A DNA stretch of 13,923 bases from a bacterium. GTDB lineage: Bacteria > Patescibacteriota > Minisyncoccia > Minisyncoccales > CG1-02-41-26. Made by a program: the position numbers and the translations under genes. The notes under the pieces were generated by a model. That model had not been told where the DNA came from. It searched no databases and worked only from the letters and a program-made list of their open reading frames with translations. The first letter of the stretch is position 1. The number at the start of each line of letters is the position of its first letter. Below, in pieces: positions 1 to 12,000 of the stretch. The stretch is taken from positions 1-13,923 of the forward strand of contig JAGYMG010000011.1 in the NCBI GenBank assembly GCA_018400675.1. The letters are read 5' to 3'.

Positions 1-3000
1 GTGATTCAGGCTGGAGTGTCCGCAAAACCGCCGCAGAAGCCTTGGGCCAAATCGGCGACTCCAGCGCAGTCCCCGCGTTGAGCAAAGCGTTGGGTGATTC
101 AGACTGGGATGTCCGTGTAGCCACAGCAGAAGCCCTTTTAAAAATCTCTTCAGAACCAATGATTGTCAACCAGGCAAGTGATATAAAAGATGTTGCTGAA
201 TATGGTGATAAATTGTGGGAAGGAGATACTTGGCCGGAGCGTAAACATGCGGCTGAGATGCTTGGTTTTATTGGAGTTGGGCTAAAAGATAATTCTGCGG
301 TTAAGGAAAAGATAATATATGATTTAAAACACGGGTTGGGAGATGATGATTATTCTGCACGTTCAGCTGCTCATGAGGCTCTTAAGGAAATCATTGAGGA
401 TAAAGAAATAGTTGAGGATTTGTTTCAGGAGTATTGGAATGATGATGACGATTCTGATACATTCAATGAGTCAGAAGACCGTGAAGAAGTAGAGGCTTAT
501 TATGACCATTGCGCGCAGAGGCAAAATGAATCTAAAATAAACAAAATTTTACAAGAAGAAGGATTAGGAGAAGGGTGTATATACGGCAGCAGGGGCCGGG
601 GCGACAACCGGCCTGACAGCGACTATGATATAAGTATACCTTCTAACAGATTTACTCGTCCGGGAAGGGCAAAAGCAGACCCCAGAGTAAGAGCGGCGGC
701 TGAACGGATTAGCCAGATAACCGGCAAAAAGACAGATATTAGTTTTGATACACCTGATAATATCAAACGAAAAGGCGGGAGAGAGTTGCCTTCTGATAAA
801 AATGATAAGGATGATTTCGATTATATCAGCCGGGGAGATGTCAGCCAAGAAGGCCAATGGCTTGCGCGGAAGTTAGAGCAATTACCGGGCATTGATATTA
901 CTCGGGAATTGATTGAGGAAGTGCCGATTAAGTTAAGGGAAAGAATAAACGGTAAATCAGTAATCGCAGTTGAGCCGGCTTCTTTGAGCGATACCGGCTA
1001 TATTAGTCTGGAAGGTAAATTCTACCTCTGGTATGAATCGGCCCAGAAGTTTATTTTAGCCCAGGCATTATTAACGGTTAACGGCGATAATTGCATATTC
1101 ATTTCCCGCCATCTGGTATCTTATTTAAAAGAAAGAAACAGAAAACTGCTTTATAAGATTATCCGGCATGAGATAAAACATTTAGAAAAAGACGATTGGA
1201 AAGGTTCATTACACCGCATAGATGTAAAGCTTATTTTAAGAAGGTTTAACAAACTTAACAAAATGAGTTTATGGCTAAAGGATGATGTTATTCAGGAATC
1301 CCATAGGCGTCTTAAACAAATGCCTTTGCCTCGGCTTACCTGGGCCAAGAAAAGTAAAAGAAAAGGCATGCACAAATTAAAGCAGCAATTAAATACTGTT
1401 AAGGAAAAGATAAAAGAAGATTATCTTGAAGGTCTTGACGTTGGCAGGGGCAACAGGCTTGTTGTCTTCGGCGGCGCTGTCAGAGACCTGATTATAACTC
1501 CCTCTGATAATGAAAATATAGGCGAACTTCATCCCCGGGGTGATATAGATATTATGCTTAATACCGACCTTACTCCTGCCGAAGAAAGAGATGCGCTGGT
1601 TCAGGTTTATCAGGATATATTTAACAGTGGGGAATACAGGTATAGGAAGTTAACCTGGATAGCAGATACTATTATTGCGGGCAGTTATAAAATAAACGGC
1701 ACTCAGAAATCCTACGATAATTTTATTTATTCCTGCAAAAAAGCAGTAGCTCAAGGGCTTGAGTTCAACGGCAAAAAGGCAGAAATAGCCGAAAGTGTTG
1801 AATCTCCGGGTAACTTTGAGGGTAATTTGCAGCAATTAATTAAGTTTAAATACTGGCAGTATCGCCATAAAAGGATTATGCAGAAGGTAGAAGATACGAT
1901 AATGCAGGCATCAATAAATGGCGATAAAATTGAAGAAGGTAAGAAGCAAGAGCTCAAGAGAAGATTGCTTTCCAATACTGCTTTTATTAACGGTAAGAAA
2001 ATAAATCTTTTAGGCGCTGTGGATAATAATGGTTACCTTTATTTACCGGATGAGGTAAAAGATATCTTCAGAAGAGAGATAATCTATGACAGTATTTCCC
2101 GCATGGGGGTTTCTCTTAATGATGACGATTATATCCTTACTACGCTTTTTGTTATGGAGAATTTAGAAGATAAGTATTTAGCTTGCGGGAATATGTTTAA
2201 AGAACCTGATACGGAAATAGATTTTAATCAGATATTCCGTTTCTTACGCCTCAAGTATCAATATCCTAACCTGGAGATTTCTGATTATGTTAATGAATTA
2301 ATTGAGGATTTCTTTAAAGATTTCAACCGGGATAAACCTAAATATAAACAGGTAAAAGATTGGTATAAGAAAAAGAAAGAGTTAGAACAAAAAATGAGCA
2401 AGCAAGGAACTGTTTCACAAGCACAAGCAGCACCGCAACCTCAAGCAGGAGCTGCCCAATCAGGAGCTCAAGCACAAGCAGCACCGCAACCTCAAGCAGG
2501 AGCTGCCCAATCAGGAGCTCAAGCACAAGCAGCACCGCAACCTCAAGCAGGAGCTGCCCAATCAGGAGCTCAACCGCAAGCGGCCCCGCAAGCACAGGGT
2601 TATGGCCAAGCACCTCAGGCGCAAGCGGTAGTTCCGAGTCAGACGGAATCCAAATCTGCTAATCCGGCTGAGGTAGCCAAGAAACTAAGACAGGAGTTCG
2701 GGGTAGAGGCGCTAATAGATGTTTTATTTAAATATGCTTTTAATCAAGAGAAGATAATTCAGGATTTAACTGATGATGAAAATATAGCTAACTTCTTTAA
2801 ACAAAGTTATATAGATATAGCTTCTTATTCCGGCAAAGAGGATGATGAGCTTTCAGATAAAATTCTTTTTGATCGGGTAGACGGTATAGATATTCTTTCT
2901 TACTTTATTGAGGCCGGGGCTATTAGCAAAGACGGTAAAACCAGAGAAGAAATAGAGCAGGATTTAGTTGATTATTTAACCTCTTATAAAACTACAGAAG

Positions 3001-6000
3001 CAGCTGCCGGAGAAAAGATGTCAGATAATGATATAGATGCAACATTAAACAAAACAATAGAAAAATTATTTAAAAAAGAAGGGTTGCTTTCAGAGTTAAC
3101 TGATAAGGTAGATCAAGAAATACTCAAAACTAAAGTAAATAATATATTAAATTGGAAAAAAATATCAGACGGTAAAGAATTAAAAGAAGGGACAAATAAA
3201 GAGCAATTACAGAGCATCATTTTTAGAAGTATAGAGGTGATTCTGGAACAAGACTTTCAAATAGAAAATCTTTCTAAAATATTGTGGGAAAAAGAAAAAA
3301 TAATGATTGATAAAGTAATTACAAATTCGCCTGAAGCCGAGAAAATAGAGCAATCAGAGATAATAGTGCTGGGTGATGTAAACTTAGCTTACCAGAAGCT
3401 TTTAAGCATCAAGCGTCAGCTAATGACGAGTCAGGATACATCCTTTTATTTGATTTCGGCAGAGGATAATTATTTAAGCGATAAGCTATGTTTAAGTAAG
3501 GCAGGATTAGAATATTTTCTCAAGCAGCCTAATTTTTCGGTGCTGAATTCATTTATTCGTTCCGGGAGATTAATAATTTCCCATATTAATTCCAAGAAAG
3601 TCAAGACAGAGAGCAAAGTTCATTATCAAAATCAGTTTCTTTTTTCTCAAAGGCATCTGTTGCCTTTAATGGGAAGAAACCCTAACCTGCAGTCCTTAGA
3701 CGCTGCCCGGGAGAAGATAGGATTACTTTCAGAAGGTGAAAAAGAATTCGCGGTTGCTTTTATTGATATCGATAAACTTACCCAATTTCATAAAACTTTT
3801 GGTAGACAGTTTAATCTTGCCGGTAAGGTAAGGTTGATTATTGAGGAAGTTGTAAGCCAAATAAATAGAACTCTCCAAGACTCCGGTATTAAGGTTACTT
3901 TGTATAAAGGCCATGGGGATGAATCCTTAATTATTGTTGAAGGCCAGGGCAGTTCGCTGAAGGCGAAAGCAATAATGGAACAGATAAGAAGAGGAGTGTT
4001 AGCTAATAGTGTTAATCGCTTGGCTGTTGCCGAATTAGAAAGTATTTCTTATCTACCGCAAGAGGCCAGCAATCTTTTAGAAAGGCTTACAGGATATTCC
4101 CTAATTCAATGGCGCGGTAAATATTGGTTGATGTTTGACGTAAGAGATGAATTAGGCGCAGAGCAATCCCTGGATAAAGTTACAGAAACAATAAATAATG
4201 TGCTTCTTAAGAAGAGCGGCTTTTTTATAAGGGCCAAATTTCATTCTCTTATCCCGGCTTTTACGGTTTCAATAGGAGGGGTGATAAAAGGTAGTAATTA
4301 TGGGCTTCAGGAAAAATCATCTCTGGAAGAAAAATTGGCGAGATTGATAAATTATAGTAAGCAGGCAGGGGGTAACAGGCTTAGTCTAGACGCTCCTAGA
4401 GATTTAAAACATAGCGATATTGATATCATTTCAGAGGATTCCGTTAAAGTAGCTGCCTATAGCCAGTCAGAGAACACGCAACCTTATTTGGCGCTAAAAG
4501 GTAATTTACCTTATGAAGTGGTTAAGTTAATAACCAGTTTATTGAATAAACATTACAATATCAGCTGGGGCACCAGAAGAATGCTTGATAGCTCAGATAT
4601 TTTAAAAGTTTGGGGGGATACAGGTATAATTAACAGATTGCAAAGGTTTAAAGATAGTGTGACGGATAAAGCTGCAAGAGAAGAGCTGGAAGGTATCAGC
4701 GATATAGTTAAACAAAGAAAAGGAGAAGAATTCAATAATTGGCTAGAAGAAAAATATGAGATTTTAAAGAATAATCCTCAATCTATATATAATAACGCTA
4801 ATTTTGCAGCCTTGATTTTCCTCTGGGATTACTTAAGCCAGGCAACGCAATTATTATTATTAAAAAAGAAACAAGAAATTAGCCGTGCAGCAATCCTTAG
4901 CGATTACGGTTTAAGCGAAGAGGGTGTTAAGGAATGGCTAAGGCACGAGAAAGGCTGGGAGATTGAAAATATAGACGACCTTACAGAACAGGATTTTCTG
5001 AATATTTTAGTTGGTCCCGCTCAAACTTTAGAGAATCCTAATACCTTAAGAGGCGAAATAGGCTATCAATTAGTTTACGGCTTCTTGAAGAGCGTAAGCG
5101 AATACGCCGGTCAAATAGGCGCGCCTTACAGGGCAATTTACGCAACGGCGAATGCTTTACATTGCCCTTGGCAGGAAGAAGTGGCTCGGGAACGTATTGT
5201 TTGGCAGCAAGAAATAAAAGCGGTTAAAGCCGCAGAATTTACCCCTTATGCACCGTTAAGCCCGCCCTTGGAGAAGTCTTTAGAAGAACTTTACACCCCG
5301 GAAAACAGTCTTATTAATAAATATAGAACTCCCCAGGAGATAATAGATTTACTAAATAAGAAAGTAAGCCAATTAAGCGCTCAATTACCGCCTCATCAGA
5401 ATTATCTCCTACATAATAGACTGCAGTTTTTTGCCGGTATTATTAACAATGCTTATCGGAATAATTCTTATACATTTTACCATTCACTGGTTGCTATTAG
5501 CGAATTGCTTAAAGAGGTTGCTCAAAAAATAGCTGCTGATTCACAAAATACATTAAACATTTATATAGCCAGGGATGCTGCTAATTACTGGCTGGCCGGA
5601 TATCTTTTAGTAGAAGATAAGGATAGTTTTAAACAAAACAATAAAATATTTTATCTCTCCCGGGCAAAATTAGCCCAGGCGCATCAGCTAATGCTTGCTT
5701 TGCTTAAGGAAACAACTCAGGAAACCGCTAGCGGTAATTACTGGACGATATTAATGCGTAAATTCAACAAATTAATGCAGGACAATCAAGAGTTTAAGGA
5801 AATAGCTGACAGTATATATAATGAATTTAGCCCGGCAATTGAAGGTAGCAATTATAATAAAATCAGGTTTGTTGAGAGTATGGCTATCGGGGTAATGCCG
5901 GCTTTTCTTAAGGCGCTTATTGTTTATAAGAAGCAGCGGCAAGAGGAAAATATCAAAGAATTTATAGTTGCTCCTAAACCGGGAGAAGAAAATGACGCAC

Positions 6001-9000
6001 AACAAGACAATTACGAAGATATTATTAATATATTTACCAAGAAAGGGCGCAACATCGAGAGTATTGAAAATGAGGTAGTAAACGCTGATAACATTAAAAC
6101 TTGGTTAGGTCGCCACGGGCTTAATTTAGGTAACGGTTTAGAATTAGATAATATTTTATACTCTTTAAGAGCTCAAGCCTATTCTTTTTATTATCCTTAT
6201 TCAGAGGTTAATTTAGGCCATCCGGTTGAATTTAACGGCAAGGGTTTAACTTATGCGTCTGCAGTAAAGCAATTAGGGTATTTTTTAAGACAACTGTTTT
6301 TAATTAATACTGTTAATGAACCCTCTGGTGATTTTGGATTAGAAGAAGCGGCAGAAATTAAAACTATTCGGCCAAATCAACTTTTACCTCAACAATATCA
6401 ACTTACTAGCCAAGGAGAAAGCTTATTCAATTTTATTGTCAGTCAGCACAATGAAATATTCTCAACAGTATCCGACTCACAGCAACAAGATTTATTATTA
6501 AGATTGGCTCAGTGGATATCAATTTTAGAGCACAATAGCAATAATTTAGCAGCTGTAGAAGAAAAAATTCAACAGGCCCATCAGGACAGTAAATATTTCT
6601 ATCAATTTCAGCGCTTCCTTTTTGAGTTAAGGCAATTTAGTGATCGGCAGGAAGCTTATCTTATATTAAGCCAGCTTGTAAGCAGGCAAGATTTAACCAT
6701 TTCTGACTTTTATGGTAAAGATGAGCAAAATCAAAATTATAAACTGGCATTAATAATATCGGAATTGGCAAATATGCGTAAAAAAGCCGCCGTAGAGAAA
6801 AGACCTGTGCCGGCAAGGATTACCAATATATACGGCAGTGAAAGAAGCAGAAAACATAGCGTTATCCAAACTACAGAAAGCCTATTAAGTGGTTTGCTGG
6901 GGTTGGATTTAAAAGACGGAGAAAAAATTAATCCTGTAACTGAAACAGATAAAAAAGATTATTTCTTGGGTATTACACCTATTTTTGAAGACAGCAAAGG
7001 CAATTCGTATAGTTATAAACAATTAATCAAAGAGTACGGCCACAACTTAGCTGAAAACCGCTTAAATGTTTGGATAGATACAGTAAATATTGCCTTCGAA
7101 AAGTTAAACAAAGAGTCTCCTTTAAGCATAAAAAGAACTTCCGGAGAAACACAACTGAAAGGCCAGAGAGGTTCAATGCTGGTTTATTTGGTAAATTCTT
7201 CGGAATACGAGATAGAAGAAGCTATAGGAGAAGTTTTAGATGAGGTTACTTCTAAGTCTAAGGAGAAGGTAGCTGAGCTAAAAATAAAATCATTCGCTCT
7301 TTATTTAAAATTTCCTTATAATCCGGATAGCATAAAACAGCTCTGGCAATCGATATACTTTGTGGCACTTACGCCTAATTTCTACACACCCAAAGATAAT
7401 CTAGTTGCTAAGACAAATTTAGGTGAGGTTGTTAATCAAACTAATAGTATTTCTGAATTTCAGGAGAAATTAACAAAAAGGGAAAAGTATTGGCTGCAGC
7501 AGGATAATCTGCAGGAAATTGTCGGGGTGGATAATTTAAAACAAACCTTTCCTTTACATAGGAGAAAATATAATAAGCCGCAGCTTCTAAAATTACTCAC
7601 TGAAATTCTGAATAGGGAAAACAGCGCAGAAAATTACCTGGATACGTATGCTGCTTATCTTAACTGGGCTGTTCGCAACGGAATCTCAGAATGTGTTATT
7701 ATGCCTCATGAAGTTCTTGATTTATCAAAGCAATCCCTAGAAAATCTGCAGTATTTAATAAGCCTTAGCTATAAATATTTATCCGGCCGCCGGGAAGCCT
7801 TGAATCCTTTGGTAGAGACCTTAGAGCAAGAATATTACAGCCGGCTTAGGCAGCACGGCAGCAATACATCTGGCCAGGAAAAGATTGGGGCTTTTGATAT
7901 CTGGCCGGCCGTAACTAAAGGGTATGTCAGCCCTCAATTTTTAATGGAAACATTGCCCCTAATGCCCAAGCAATCTTTAATAGAGAGTGAGCATTCTCAG
8001 TTATTTAACTTTATAGTTGAACATAGCGAGCAAATAGGTTCAGGGGCCGGAAAATTATCTGTAGATGAATTAATAGATTTTATCCCGTCTCGGATTATAA
8101 ATATAGTCGGTTTAGCCCGAGCCGGTAAGAGCACTTTGGCTAGGGGTTTACTTGATTCATATCTTAAGCAAGGCAAAGAGGTTGAATATGTAGATATCGG
8201 ATTGCTTCGCCGCGCTTATGCTTATTTTATCTCGCAAAAATTATCTCAATTTGGCGAATATGTTACCGAATCCGAGGAAAATATCCTTTATTATTTGAAT
8301 CAAGCCAATGTAGTTATGCATAACGGCAGTGTTTATTTAAGCGGCTGTGTTTTATCTGATAATCAGCTTCATTCAGAAGAAACTGAAAAAATGCTTACTG
8401 AAATTAGCAAAGATAACCCCAAAGTAAATAACTTCTTAAGAGAAAAAGACCGGCAGGCGGTTAATTCTATACCTAAACATAAGTGGGTAATAGTTTCATC
8501 GCGTGGGTTTTATCCCGGCGCTTTGGTTAATATTTTCTTAACTGCCGGTGCCGAGGTAAGGGCAAAGCGTCAGTTAGGATTAGAGGATAAGGATAATTTG
8601 ACCGGGGAAGAAAAGAAACAAATAAAAGAAGAGGCAGAGAAGCTAAATCAACGCGATAGAGACGATAAGGCCGATAAAAACTTCAAAAATTATCCCGGGT
8701 TATTTGAATTATTAGATGCTACAGGGAAAGATAAACAAGGTGTAATCCAAGCAGTTGAGGAGTTGACAAAGGAAAAAACAGAAGATTCAAACAGAATTTT
8801 GCATAAAAAAATACAGGCTTTAGATAAGTTGCTAAGCCAACCTAAAGACAAAGCGGTAATATTGTTAAAAGGCGGGGCCAAAGGCGGTTTATTAAGGCCG
8901 GTACAGAAGAAGATAACAGAGGCTTTAGAGAAATATTTTGACCTCCGGTTAGGTGTCCAGTATGAACTTTCCGCAGAGCAGGTGGTTAAAAGATGGGGTT

Positions 9001-12000
9001 CTACCGGGTTTAAGTTTCTGGTTGAAGCCTTAAGAGAAGATAATATCCCTGAGGAAAGTATAGCGGTTGGCTTAGGGCTGTTAGCCGAGAATAACGGCTG
9101 GGAGTTTGAAAGATGGGCTGGTAATCTTAAAAATAGTTATCCTGATTCGGTTAAAGCTAAAGCCTTAAATTTTGCCGTTAAATATTTATACAACAATGTA
9201 AGGTTAGTTGTCCTGAATTCTAAAGAGGATAACAAAAGAAATAAGATGCTTGATAAATTTGAAATTTCCGATGAACGCTTAGAAGAAAGACTGCAAGAGG
9301 CAGGGGCAGAAGGCATAGAGAATTTTTATTTTCAGGATTTTATAAAGTATGTGGTAGTAGGTGAGACCAATACTCATAAATCACACAAAGGTTCACTGAG
9401 GAAGATAATCGGTGATGAGCTGGAGAAGGGAGCGCTTACTCATACTTCTAACGAGGGTAAAAATTTAGGCCTGCCTTTACCCAGTATTTTCAGTGCTGCC
9501 AATGGAGTCCACGTTCCCGGGTTTACTGAATTGGTGCGGGAAATGCAGGCTTTAGATGAACAGGATTTGGATTTGATAATCAATCAGGATTTTACCGGAA
9601 TTGAACTTGCCTTGGAAAGAGAAGAAATAAGAGAAGAAAAAATCCCGCAGGGAGATTTAAGTAAGGTTAATGAGTTGTTTGATTTAATTCAGAAGATGAG
9701 CAAACAGGAAGTTACCGAGAAAACTCCTTCAGATACAAGCCGCGAAATCCCGGGAGAGGCTTTACCTGCGAGAGAAGAGATGGTTGCGCAAGTGAGCCAA
9801 TATGATTTGAAGAAACTGGAAAGTATTACGGTTGATTCTTATGAGGTGAAAGAAGCGGTAAATTTCTTGAATTCAATTCAGGAAACAGAAATGGCGCAAT
9901 ATTTGGAGTATTTAGCAAGAAACGGCTTAATCCGGGCCGGACCGTTTAAGGGCTTCTTAGCCACTATTTATCAAAAGAATTTCTTATTCGTCAAAGGCAA
10001 AGAGCATATTTTATTATCTACTCTTTATCCTTCGTTTGATAATATTTCCCAGCGCTCTCTTAGTTTAATCCATGAAATCGGCGCTACTTCTAAATTCAAC
10101 AAATCCCATTCAGAGAATTCACAAAGAATGGAAAAGTATGTAGAGTCTTTGATAGAAAGATTTGCTGATTCAGACTGGTATGTCCGCGAAGCCGCCGCAG
10201 AAGCTCTTAGCGAAATAGGCAAACCCGCAGTTCCTTCTTTGGTTGAAGCTTTAGAGGACAGGAATAAAGATATCCGCCAGCATTCATTTGCTGTTCTGGG
10301 AAAACTTAATGTTTTAACTACAGAATTTAAGATAAGAAAGTATCTTGTTGACCTGAATGATTCCGCTATCCAAAAATCGGCTATTAATGATTTAGGGAGA
10401 ATGGGCTCTATAGCTAAAGATGAAAGAGTAGTTAAACGTTTAATTCCTATGTTAGAAGACAATAGTTCGGGTGTCCGTAGAGTCGCCTACGAAGCCTTAG
10501 AAAAGCTCGGCACTTTAACTACCGAATTAAAAATAAAACGCTATCTGGCTGATTTGGCTGATTCGCATCCGCATGTTCGCATCGCCGCCGCTAGAGCTCT
10601 TGGCCAAATCGGCGATAGCCGGACAGTAGAGCCTTTGATAGAGCGGCTGGGTGGTTCAGATGAGGAGGTTCGCAGAGCCGCCTATAATGCCTTAGAACAG
10701 CTCGGCGCTTTAACTACCGAATTAAAAATAAAACACTATCTGGCTGATTTGGCTAGTGTTGGGCTTTTTAATGGTTACCGCACCGCCGCCGCCAGAGCTC
10801 TTGGTCAAATCGGTGATGCCCGGGCAGTCCAGCCTTTGATAAAGGCGCTGGGTGATCCACGTAGCGATATCCGTCAAGCTGCCTACGAAGCCTTAGAAAA
10901 GCTCGGCACTTTAACTACCGAATTAAAAATAAAACGCTATCTGGCTGATTTGGCTGATTTATTAGATAGCGATGCCCGCAGAACCGCCGCCAGAGCTCTT
11001 GGCCAAATCGGCGATAGCCGGACAGTAGAGCCTTTGATAAAGGCACTGGGTGATCCAAGTAGTGATGTTCGCAAATTCGTCGCCGAAGCCCTTGGCAAAA
11101 TCGGCAAGTCAGCAATCCAGCCTTTGATAAAGAGCTTAAACAGGGGGTTTGATTTATATGATTACGCCCACGAAGCTATTGCCGAAGCGCTTATAAAGAT
11201 ATCTTCGGATTCAGAGGTAGTTGAGAAGGCGAAGCAAACTCTTTTAGAAGTAGAAAGGGAGCGAGAACGAGAAAGGGAGCGGGAACGAGAAAGGGAGCGA
11301 GAAAGGGAGCTGGAAGAAGATGACGATGGTGACGACTATAAGGAGTGGATAGAAGATAGAGCAGATCAAGAATGGTTTAATAAGCGTTACGGAAATGATT
11401 CCTGGTCTTCTGATCTCCCTCAGGATACGGTAAACGGTATTGTTGGCGCTTATCACCGCCGGTGGGAGAAGGGCCAGCCCAGGGGAGACCTGGAAAATGA
11501 GTTTGTAGATAAAACAGTTAAAGGCGGTTCTTATGTGCGGGTTGACCTTAAGCGCAGGAAATTCCGGCATATATCCAAAGAAGAGTGGGATGCTCATCCT
11601 AATAAATTTTACCATGGGAAAGAGGTTGACGAGGATGAGTCTGATTATATCAGCCGGGGAGTTACAGAAGAGAAAGAGCTGCAACAGCTTAATCTAAATA
11701 AGTTACCGGCTAAAGAGATTACTGAGATGCTGTATTTTCCTGATAGCTTAGATAACTTGGCAAAAAATAACCAGATAAAAATTTTCTCGGTTAAAACTGA
11801 TTATGGGCCATATTTATGGTTTGTATCCGAAGATAAATTTATTCTGGCAAAAGCAGCAGTAGAAGTTTCTGCAGAACTCGAAGAGCTGCCGAAAGATGTG
11901 AAATTCGATGACAATTTAGAAGATAAGATAAAATACGACCAAGAGAAAAAACTGCTTATTTTTAATGGAGTTATGACCGAAGATGAGAAACAACAGCTTC

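Noticed and set aside
1..81. GTG at position 1 as a start codon
   Set aside because: That frame meets a TGA within about 27 codons, and the HEAT repeat in frame 3 runs through the same bases.
2418..2570. CRISPR-like array
   Set aside because: The 51-bp units are directly adjacent with no unique spacers and are in frame with the surrounding protein.
2338..2613. Minus-strand open frame with a repeated leucine/isoleucine-rich 17-residue unit
   Set aside because: It is the antisense of the 51-bp Q/A/P repeat in the giant + strand frame; the apparent hydrophobic repeat is a by-product of CAA/GCA codons.
3018..3020. Possible internal start ATG preceded by GGAG at five-base spacing
   Set aside because: No in-frame stop or intergenic gap precedes it and the protein sequence continues smoothly through it; most likely chance.
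10025..10462. Minus-strand open frame of 145 codons
   Set aside because: Antisense of HEAT array 2; no convincing family motif, and the + strand reading is clearly HEAT.
10485..11078. Mobile element or insertion sequence suggested by long direct repeats
   Set aside because: The repeats encode HEAT units in frame, with no transposase or inverted ends.
11244..11684. Minus-strand open frame of 146 codons ending in Phe/Ser/Leu/Pro repeats
   Set aside because: Antisense of the Glu/Arg tract and following domain; the membrane-like repeats are produced by CTC/TTC/TTT complements of GAG/GAA/AAA codons.
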